From positions 1-64,000 of IMG/VR virus record IMGVR_UViG_3300043775_000777: a DNA stretch of 64,000 nt, one strand, 5' to 3'. Position numbers and translations under genes: made by a program. A model generated the notes under the pieces. The model had not been told where the DNA came from. It saw only the letters and a program-made list of their open reading frames with translations, and ran no database searches. Origin of the DNA: a virus. This document shows positions 18,393-30,300 of the stretch, one piece after another; the stretch's first letter is position 1, and each line of letters begins with the position of its first letter.

Positions 18393-21300
18393 ATGAGTAT
18401 AACATGTGCCCTTTCTGATTCTCAGATTGAAAAACTATTTAAACTAACATATAAAAGAATGAAAGATTCATTAGACTCAGATACTGAGTTTGATGCTGAA
18501 GATTTCATGAAAGATTTGTTTAATAAAATTGCTGGTAAACAAGATGCAGAAACTGCAGCTAAGTTTATTCAGCATGTTCCGGCCATGGTTTATGCATTGT
18601 CTGCTAAATCTGCTTTTAAAAACTTAGATTTTAAAGATACATTAAATGAGTCTGCTATTAAAAAATTAAGTAGACAGTTTAAATCAGATACAGGGATCAG
18701 TGATGTTGTTAGTAGATATCAAGTAAAGCCAGATGTTTTACCCGGTAAGGTTGAAAGAGAAGCTGATAATGCTAATAAGATAGAGCTTAATCAAATTCCA
18801 ATACCAGAAGAACCAGTAACTGTAATTGAGTCAGATAGATTTAAAACATTAAGTCCTTGGGGAGGAACTCTTCAGAATTATATTAAGATTAATCCTAATA
18901 AAAAATCTGATGGTTCTGTAGTAATTGAAGAAATTAATCCAGAGAAAGCTCATATTATAAAGACTTTTGAAAACATAAAACAAATACAAGCCATGAGTGA
19001 CCTCACTGATGGTATTATTTATGAAGGTAAAAAGTTAATGTTCCGTGCAGAAAATTTAGATTTATTTGCCAGAGGTGAAAACCTAGACATGCTTGATAAA
19101 GAAACTAGAGATGAGATAGCTGCTTCTAGAACAATTATCAATAATAAATCTAAAGTTGATCCTGCAATTGCACAAGTAAATCAAAGAGTTATACTTGTTC
19201 TTACTGATGAGTTTGGTAATAATATCTATGTAGATAATGAAGGTAAGATAACTGATAAAGAGACTGGAAAGTTAGTATACCAGTTCATGAGAACTGTAAG
19301 AAAACAAGGTAATAAATATACTGTAAAAGACATCTATAATCAAGAAGATCAAGTTCTTTCTCCAGAAGAGTTTGCAAGAATGACTTACAATCCAGAAATA
19401 GATGGAACAAAGAGAGAGTACTTTGATAAAGTTGTAGCAGAGCAACAAAAGCAGATGAAAGAGTTGTATGACCTACAACAGAAAGCATTAAAGAATGAAG
19501 CAAAGTTATTACCGGTTACAGGTATTACTACAGGTATATCATCTAATTTAAGTTCAACAAGAATTTTATTAAATGAACTTACAAAGTTTCCTGGTATAAC
19601 TGCTGATGTTTATAGCACAATTGAAACTGCACCAAGAGATACAGCTACACTAAGAAAAGGTGAAGCCACAATTGAGATTAACGGAAACACTTTTGCAATT
19701 GACAGACCAAGAATAACAAAAGATATTGCAGATGAAGTGGCTTCAGTATTAACTAATCCTAATATTCCTTTAGCAGCTAAAAAAGGTTTTGTAGATCAGT
19801 TTTTACCAAGTTCCTTAGATATCCAAGGTTCTGCCAAAAAGTATAAATTTAGTTTTGATAAAGATTTAAAATACTTATACTTTAATGAGTATAAAGATTT
19901 TAAATTTAAAAACCCTGTAGATGAGAAAGGAAAATTATTAACAGATACTAATTTAAAAAAACTATCTGCTGAAGAAGTTAAAAACATTAAAGATAGAATA
20001 GTAAATGTTTTAATGAATGGTGGAATTAAGAATAATATAGAAGGTCAATCAAATGCTGTATTCATGTCATATGATAGCAGCAAGTTTAATAAAAACTACC
20101 AAAGACTATCTGAAGATGGTTCAAGATTCATTGATAAATCATATAATGAATTCTTAAGTACTTTACCAGCTGAAATAAAAATTATAAATGCAGACCCCGG
20201 ATTCTATAACTATTCAGTTAGTTACACTACTCCTGATAGCACATTAGGTAAAGTAATTGAATCTAACACAAGACAATTAAGCTTTGATGAAGAGTTAGCA
20301 TTAGAGGCTGAGAAACTTAAAAATGATCCGGCTACTATAGAATCTAATAGAATTATAAATCAAGCTAATAGTGAAGCTTGGAGACTTCTTGTTGAGTCAG
20401 ATCCAACCGTTAAAGTAAAACCTGTATCAGAACCAGTATTAATTGTATCATATTTAAGAAATCAGATTGCTACAAATCCAACATATACAAAAGAGTTTGT
20501 TACAAAAGTATTTGATAACATACTTGGAGCTTATTGGAGACAAATTGGAGATGCTCAATCTAAACTTATTAATGATGAGATTAACAAAAGATTTCCAGAA
20601 CCTATTAATTCTAAGGAACTTACTAATGCAGAAACATTACAAATCTTAACTGAACCAGGTGCACCAGCTCCTGAAAGTACAGATTCTGCAGTAAGTGAAA
20701 TATTTAAATCAAATGGTAAGATAGACTTAGATTCTATACCAGGTTCATTTGATAGAAAAGGATTTGACAAAGAAAGAATAAATCCTCTTAAAGTTTTACG
20801 GGCTAAGAAGTGGTGGAACAGTGAAGAGATTAAACCTTTAAGAGACCTTATCTCATTTGAGCATGCAGCTAATCTTGTTAACTCAGATGTGTTTGCAACA
20901 TTTATAGTTAATGCTGCATATATAGCTGATACAAATGATAAAATGGGTACTATTAAAGTGAATAAGCTTAATGGTTCATTTTACCAAAATCTTACTGCAT
21001 ACCATGAGGCGTGGCATGTTTTCTCTCAGTTGTTCTTAACTAAGGAACAAAAGATTGATCTATATACAGAGCTTCAAAATTATACTGATGCTAATGGTAA
21101 TCAACCTTATGCAAATAAAAAGTTTAGAGAACTAGAAGAAATGCTAGCTGAAGACTTTAGAAATTATGTTAAGTCCGGTAAAGCAAAAGAAAATGCTCCA
21201 AAAAGAAATACAATCTTTAGACAAATACTAAACTTCTTAAAACAACTATTTGGCAAGTACCTTAATAAGTTTAAGAAAAAAGATATTCAGTTAGATAGCC

Positions 21301-24300
21301 TGAATTCTCCAATGGCTAAAGAGTTATTTGATAACTTATTCCTTGGTAGATTTAATAGTTATCAAGCTTCTGTAGACAATGTAGTATTATATGATTTAGA
21401 TAGAGGAGTAAGACAGGTAAATAATCCAAAAGAAGATGCTTTAAGTCCTCAAGATGGTAATCAAATGGTTAAGACCATAGATAGTATCTTCTCTGAAAAA
21501 ATTGATGATATCTATGACACCAGAGTTATTGAAGCTAGAAAACAGATTGCTGAGACAGCACTTAAAGAAGGAATAAAAGTAACTCCTGAGTATATAGAAA
21601 AACAGTTACATACAAAAGGTCTTAAGTCTGCAAGTGTATTAATGCTTACTGATACTGCAAAGAGAGCTTGGTTATATGGTGAAACAAAGAACAGCCTTCA
21701 GGAAATACTTAAAAGTGAAACAGCTAAGTTAGAAAAAGTTAAAGGTCAAAAAGACTTTAATAAGTATGCTACATTAAAGGAAATTTCTGATAATGCAGTA
21801 GCTGTAATGAAGAATAAGAAAGGAGAAGACAAGTACTTCTTCTTAGCATCTCAGATTGATGACTTCAGTAAACTAGACCCATCTTTAAAACGTGGTGAAA
21901 GAGTTAGAGGAGAAGACTATAAAGGCAGTATTAAAATCCTTGGTGATTTCTACAAGCATAAAGAAATAACTAAAGATGGAAGACCTGTTGATATTGTTAT
22001 CATTTCTAAAATACAAGATGCTGAATTACAGTTTCAGAATTATAAAAATGCAGAGAAACAAAAAGCATATACAGAAGTTATATTAAATAAGAATGCTAAA
22101 AATATTCTTGTTGATGACAAACAACAATTAGTTAGAGATAACATAAGAATCTTACAAAATACATTAGCTAACTGGGGTGATGAAAAAAGTGGTATGGTTA
22201 AGTACCATATGGAAAACACTGATTATGAAATTGGTAAAAATAAGTTTGACATAGAAGTACAAAGCCAATCAAAACAAGAGATTGACCAGGACGGTAATGT
22301 TATAGATGAAACTGAAGTTACTGAAGGTGCAACAACAGATCCAGAAGTTAAACCAGGTACTCAGTCACTTCAGCAAATGATGAGTAAAGAAACTACTTAT
22401 CTTATCAAAAGTTTATTTAAAGTCAACCCTGATGGTACTACACCAACAGATAGATTTGGAGTTAAAGAAAGAGCAGACTTTAATAAAGTATTTACTATTC
22501 TAGCCAAGACTATAGGCGGAGAAAGAGATAGATACAAAGCATATGCAAAGCTAGCTGAGGAATCTGAAAAGTTTCCTGAGCTTAAGCAGTTATATGAAAA
22601 GAAATATCCAGACCCGAACAATATTACAAATACACATGAGATGGATATCAGTGTAAGGTTCTGGCAAGACTTTGGTAAATTCAGAGTTAAGTACATGCAG
22701 TTGTTTGCATTTAATGATTCTGACAGTAATACTATAGACTTTAGAGTTAAAGAATCTTCTATTGCTATTGACAATACTCTAAATAGATGGATGGCTTTAT
22801 TCAAAAGTACACAAGCTACTTCATATATTAATAAAGGTAAAGACAATGTTTCTACATTAAACTTAGCTAATCTAGTAAAAGACTTTGGTACTAAAGGTGA
22901 GTTAGCAAAAAAAGATGCAATAGACTTTGCTAGAGCAATGGCTATTGACTTAGATAACAATGACAATATTAAAAAGGAACTAGCGGACAACTTTGACTAC
23001 TATGGTCTAGCTTATATATTTGATATTGTTAAAGGTTTCAATGAGATAAATAACTTAAAAGAAGGTGATCCAGAATTAACAGCTGAAAGAGTTAAGTATC
23101 TTGACATGTTTAAGAAGAATCCAATTGATGTTCTTAAAAATATTATTCCTGTTGGTGTATTATCTACTCTTAAAGGTTCAGTAAAAGAACTTACACAGTT
23201 AAAGAGACTTGCTGAATTACAATCTAAGTATGGTTTTGACTCAGCTACAACTGGTGTTATCCGTGCCAACGGTAATACAGGATACCAAGAAATGAATTGG
23301 AGTTCTGCTGCATCTTATGTATATGCATTAAATGAAGTTACAGAGATGCATCAGCTATGGACGGATCCAAGATATAATTATATGTCTTACCTGAATCCAG
23401 CTATTAATCCTCACACACTTCAACTAAGCATTATTAAAAGTTTGTTTGATGCTAATGGTAAGAAGATACCAGGTAAAAGTGTTTTATTAATGGCAGTAGA
23501 TGGCACATCTATGTCTAATAAAAAGACAGTTACCAAAAATGGAAGACAAGTTGAGATAGAAGAAGCAGAAGGTAATACTACTACTGAACTAGATCCGCAG
23601 TCTAAGTTTTTACAGGAGTTACATACAATGCTTTTAGGTGGTGTAGCTGAATTCCCAAGACACTCTGAAAAGAAATTCTCATATGGTATTAAAGTTGTTG
23701 GAGGTATAGAAGGAAGTTCAGTAGGTTATCTTTTACAAGGCACAGATAAAAATCTTTATGTAGACATGGATATGTTTACTAAAACAGATGAAAAAGGTAG
23801 ACTTAATGGTGAAATCTATGCTATTGGTAATAACATACTTCCATATATCCAGGGTGAGTTTGATAGAATTAAAAAATTCAGAGGAGCAAACAAAGAAGAA
23901 TACTTAAAAATTACTGGGTATAACAAATTAGTTGATGATGGTAATGGTAATGATGCACCTGCCGGCTCAGTATTTTCTGCATTTGATTCTGTACTTAGAC
24001 AAGAAACAAAAGATGCATTATATAAATTAGCTGATGAACAAATAGATGTTCCTTTAGTAGATTACTTAAGAGGTAAGCCATTAAGAAAAATGATGGCAGA
24101 TGATATCATAGACTACTTTAATGAAAAAACTAATGAGTTAGACACTCTGTATTTCCAGAAAATGCCATTCTTGTCTAAGTCTATTTTTGAAAAACTTGGA
24201 TATAAAGCTGATGAATTAACTAGTAATAAAATCAATAGTCTAAAATTAGATAAGACATTAACTGATAGGATACTAAAAGCATATTTGTATAATGACTTTA

Positions 24301-27300
24301 TTCATAAGTATGAGTCAGCAATGCTTGTATATGGTGATCATGCACAGTGGGGTCATGATAAAGAAGACTGGACCAAACGTATACCTGGCTTAACTTCAGA
24401 TGGTACCGGGTTCCTTTTTGATAAAGGAATGAAAAGCTTCATTAAAGATAACTTCAACAAAGTTACATATGCAAGCTTAAACATGCCTAATATACCTGCA
24501 GATAAAAAGTTTATATATGGTGAGAACTTAAACACAGCAGTTATAAAAGATGCTGTGAGAGATTCATTATATCTAGATGATATGGTCAAAGCATGGAAAG
24601 AAGAATATGCCGGAACCTATGATTCTAAAACTATAGATGAGCTTATTAAAAAAGACATTAAGCCATTCATGGGAATGAAAGAAGGTGATGGTATGGCCTA
24701 TATGACTTTTGATGCATATAGAACTTTACACAAAACTGGAGGAAAAGGATGGACATTAGCTCAAGAAAGTCTTTACCAAAGAATTATCAAAGGAGAAAAA
24801 GTAAATCCTAAGACTGTAAAAGATTACTTCCCTGTATATAAGTTACATTACTTTGGGGCTATACAAAACAGTATTGCACCGGTAAGAGCAATGCATAAAT
24901 TTGCTGTGATACCTTTAATCCCGGGAGTTAATGCACAAGAAGGTTCAGAGTTAGATATATTACATAAAAAAATGTTAAAAGAGAACATTCAATATGTAGC
25001 ATTTGACTCATGTTCTAAAGGAGCTAACTTAACATCTGATGGTAAAGTAGATAATATCTTTACTAGTAAAGATGATAAAGCTATTAAAGAGGATGCTGAA
25101 TTTACAGTGAATCCTATTTACATGGCAAACTTAAAAGAGGTAACAGTTATTAATGAACACTTTAAGGGCTCTCTTCCTATTGCTACACAGACCAGAGGTA
25201 TCTTACTTGATAACCTATATAAAGAAGGTAAATTAATCAATGAGAAAAACAAACCAGTACTTGATGAGTATTTATCTGCAGTAAAAGATTACTCAGAAAT
25301 ATTAAAAGAAGAATTACTAAGTGAGATTGGTTTTGAGTTTATAGATGGTAGAGCTGTTGGTAACTTAAAACAGTTTGTTGAAGTTATCAGAGATGAATTA
25401 AAAAACAGAGATACTCCTGAACACCTTATCAGATTGCTCAACACTGCTAATGACAGAGAGCTAGCAATGGATTTATCATTACATCCAGAAGCTGATACAG
25501 TTGAAAAGCTTATCATGAGCTTTTTACAGAATGGGTTAATTAAACAAAAAACTAATGGAGAACCATTAGTACAAACTCCAACTACCTTTACTAATGGTAT
25601 TTGGGATTCTCAATATACTGCTTTAACTGATCTTGAAGAAATTAAAAAGTGGATGGGTTCAAACACTCTACCATTCTATTTAAGAAATGCAGGAGAAAGA
25701 AGTACTGAGATGAAAGTTGCTGTTGCACTGCAAGGTGAGTTTATTAAACTCTTAAATGACAAGCATACAGATGGAGAAAAAATCTCTACTATTGATAGAC
25801 TTAATGAAGTTATCAAAGATCCTAAATGGTTAGAGGCTAACAAGGATGCTGTAACAATGTTTGGTCCAAGGATTCCTAATGATGCTACCAATACAATTGA
25901 AGCAGCAACAGTATGGCATTTCTTACCTGAAGCATTTGGTAATAGTATAATAGTACCAACTGAGATAGTTGCAAAAGCTGGATCTGACTTTGACGGGGAT
26001 AAGTTATTCATGACTTTCTCTAACATAGATAATGAAGGTAAAGTTATTTCTAAAGGAGTAGATAAATTTGAAACTCTACTTAAAGAAACTCAGGCACTTG
26101 AAAAAGCTAATAAACCTATAAAAGGGAGACCTTCTTCAAGAGCTCTTATTGCTGAGCAGAAAAAATATTTACAGAACAGATTTAAAAATGCTGCTGTAGA
26201 AATCTTGATGTTGCCGGAGAACTATGCATACTTGACTAAACCAAATGGAACTTACCTGGTAGATAAGTATGTAGCTGAGTTAGAAGAAAACAAAAAAGGT
26301 TACAATAGATATAAGAACACTCATGGTCAGGCACCTAAACTTTCTGCTGCTGATGAAAACGGTAAAAGAAAAACTGTCATAAGCCCTACTAGAGTACTTG
26401 AGGCTACTTATAACTTGTATAAGCATGATGCTAACTTATCTCTTGAGCCTTCACTAGGTATCATGGCCAAGTTAGCTAAGAGTCACCCTATATACAAATC
26501 AGTTGGTGCTTTAATGCCAGCTACATATAGAGCTTCTGCTTTTATTGAAGCATTAAACAAAACTATAGAGACAGGTTTCACATTACCTGTAGTAATGAGA
26601 TTTGCTCATAACAAAACTAGGAATGCTATGGGTCAAGAAGTTATATCTTTGTCCGGAGAAAGAACTCAAAGTGGTTCCCGTATATCAGATGTAACATCAC
26701 ATGCTTTACAAGGTATCTTAGATAGAGCTAAAGAATCATTTCCATTTGAATTAAAACTGGTTCCAGAAGCTATGGATGTATTTAGTTACATGCTTCAGGC
26801 CGGAGTTGATGAGGAACAAATATTCTTTTTCTTAAACCAACCTCTTATTGCTGAGTACTTTGAAAAACAAAAGTTAAAAGAAAGTGCTTATTCTAAAATA
26901 GTTGGTAGTAAAGAGAAAGGTAGTCCTGCAAATAATATCATAAACAATTTGCTTAAGAACTTTGACCAGGCTAGTTTGAATCCATTATATGATAGAATTA
27001 ATGTAGCTAAATTAAGATATGTTCTAAATGGTTTAAAAACTAAAGGTGAAGACCAAACATATTATTTCAAAATAAAGAAAGATTCTGGTATTAAAGAAAT
27101 TACATTAAAAGACTTACTTGATAGATTAAACAGCGGTGGTTTAGCTCCTCAAAATATTGAGAGAATATCTACCATGCCTAATATGAGTAATGATTCTACA
27201 GTTTATTTTTATAGCAATGCTATAAACAGTACAGAGAACTTTGCTTTTGCAACTGAAGTATTGTCAAATGAATACTTACCAAAAGGTGATGTTCCTACAA

Positions 27301-30300
27301 AAACTTTAAAGGATGGTGTAAAAGATAACAAGACAATGAAAGCTCTTGCATTATTCATGAACTATCTTGAACTGGAAAGACAGTTTAAAGGTATGAATGA
27401 TTTGCAACAAACATTCTCTCCGGATACCGGCAAGCTTACTACAGTACAACAGGTACTTAAAAGAATGGAAGCTTATGAAGAATTAAGAAAGAGTAAATCA
27501 ATTGATCAAGACTTCTTAAACAGATTACTTAAAGAATCTATACTATCTTCATTTAACCAAGATGACTTAATTAAACAGCTTACCGAGCCTTTGTTTAATC
27601 TAAGACTTAATCCTGAGATAACTAAATATATTAGTGATGCATTTGTAGATCAATCTAAAGCTTCTAGAATTAGAAACAATCCTACATTTGGTAAAGGTAT
27701 AAATGGTCAGGAAAGATTTAGTACTTTGTTTAACAACGGAGTAATAAACTACATCTATCAAAACTATTTGTCTAACTTCAGCAATGAAAAAGGAGAACTA
27801 GTAAATATCCCGGATACTTATAAAGATAACAGACCAGTTATTAAAGTAGATAATTTAGACACAGATGTTGAAATAGTAGAAGAAGGTATAGCAATTAACA
27901 CCCGCAGAATTGAAACTGATTATGCAAACAAAGCATACTTAGAAACAAGTGTGGCTGAAAATAACTATGGTTCTAGAGGCCTGGATACATTTAAAATCAA
28001 AGATGATCCATTCCAGACATTAGCAAGTTATTACAGATATGTTATTGCTAGAGAGTCTAATAGAGTAAATCACCCAATTGAATCTCTTGAAAATAATAGT
28101 GAATTTATGAGACGGGTATATGCAATGGGTAATGCCAATGATGCATATGAAAGCTATATATCTGAAAGAGCACTAGGAGCTAGTTTCAACAATAAGTATA
28201 TCATGGGTAAAACCAAATATAGTTATTCTGATTCTTTGTTGAATTTAATTAATGAGTTTGGTGATACACTTAAAGTTAATTATCCTATAACAGCTCAATT
28301 ATCTCCGGGAACAAACACAGAAGGTGCTAAAGTTCTTCAGTTAAATAACCAGAAAGAGGCACAAGGAGAATTAGCTTCAGTATATTATAACAATCTTAGA
28401 AACTTAGCTGACCCAAGTGTAACTAAAGTTCAGAATAAAAACAAAACTGATGAAGAAAATGAAAGTGATAACCAAAGAATATCTGAGATGTTTAATTTGT
28501 TCTCACTTAATATGTTCTATCAACATGGTGTAGGTAAAACAAGATTAGGTTTTATTAAAGCATTAGATCCTGTACAATACAAAGATATTGTTGAAGGTGG
28601 ATCTAAAGCATTCCTTAAGAACTACTTGAGCACTGAAATACTAGATGAGATATTCAACACAGTTGTAAGCATGGATAAGTTTAAGAACTATCTTGTTTCT
28701 CCGGAAGGATATATCCATAGTGATCTAGCAACAACAGAGACATCTAAACCAACTAATGATGGTACATTAGAAACATTTGATGATAGTGAAGGAGAAGATG
28801 AAGTTCTAGTAAGATTAATAAATCAAGAAGATGTTAATGCATTTAATGATTATGTGAAAAAATCAGGAGGTAAAAGACCTGAGAAATTCTTTACATCTAA
28901 AACTTTATACCCTGCATTCTATAACTCAGCTACTGGTAAAAGAGAAGGCATGCCTCAGACTGCTATATGGATTAAAAACCAATACGGTACATATGACATG
29001 CTAGATCAAGAGACCGGTGAGTTCTACTATGAGAATGTAAACCTTGCAACAGGTATGCAGATCACTAAGAAAGAAGATGTTCAACCTACTCAACCTACAG
29101 TATTAACAGGATTCCAAGGATATAAAGGAGGATTTCCAGAACAACAAACTATAAATGGTAAATTATATAAGAAAGGATCAGAAAATGGAGATCCTAAAGA
29201 TTATGCAATGAGAGAAATTGCTGGTGGATTTATTTTAGAGTTGGATCCTAAGAGAGAAAATGATTCATCTACAGGAACTACTGCAAAAGAATACCCTAAT
29301 TACAGAGAAGGTGTGATGGTAGGTTCTAAAAATTTCTATAATGACATTGTAATGTTAGCTAGAAATAATGAATTTAAAAACAAACCTTTATCTGAAGAAA
29401 CTAAAGCATCTATTAAGGATGCACATGATGAAGGAGTATCTTTTGTTGTAGGAGATATGCCCGGGGTAGATAGTCAGTTTATAGATTACTTACAAGAAAT
29501 AGGTGCTAAGTTTACTATATATCATACAGGTACAACACCTAGAGTTCAAGTAACTCAAGCTCCTACTCAACCGTCTGAAGTTAAAATAGAACCTACAGAT
29601 AAAATTATCTGGGGACATCCAACTATTGGTAAAAGTTTCTTAAAGAAAAATCAAGATAACAGATTTATTTCTTTAGATGATGATTATGCCACTGAGATAA
29701 ATACTAAAGTAAAAGAGATAGCTGATAAATACAATGTGACAACATATCAGGTTAAAGATGGAGATAATCAACAATGGAATACTGAGTATAATGAAATGAT
29801 GCAAAATCTTTTTGATAAAGCTAAAGCAGTTGCTTTATCTGAAAATAAAATTCTATTTACATCCAATACTAACCTGTTAAAAAATAATGCAGCTGCTTTT
29901 GATAAAGTTATTAATCTTACTGATAAAGAGTTTCAAAAAAGAATATCTGAAAGAGGTGCTAAGTATGACACAGCAGAATGGAAAAAACAAATTGAAGATG
30001 CAGTATCTAAAATTCCTAGTAACAAAGTAATAGTTACAGATAAGTATCTTTCTGATTTATTACCTACTCAACCGTCTACTACTAGTACATCAGAATCAGT
30101 AGCAGATATTCCACAAAATAAAGTATCCGGAATAAATTCTTATGGTTCTACAGTAACAGCTAACAATGAAGCTATCAAAGCACTTGGTCCAAATCCACAT
30201 TCTATTGATATGATAGAAGCAGGATTTAGAACAAGAACAACCAGAAGTGAATCTGAAATGGCTAAATATGCTATTAAAGTTGGGGATACTATAAAACACT

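Noticed and set aside
22397-22990. A 197-codon open frame on the minus strand inside the polymerase gene
   Set aside because: It is antisense to a long conserved-looking coding frame, has low-complexity Leu/Ser composition and no own signals. The same applies to other antisense frames in the giant genes, such as those near 25.7-26.0 kb and 11.8-12.2 kb.
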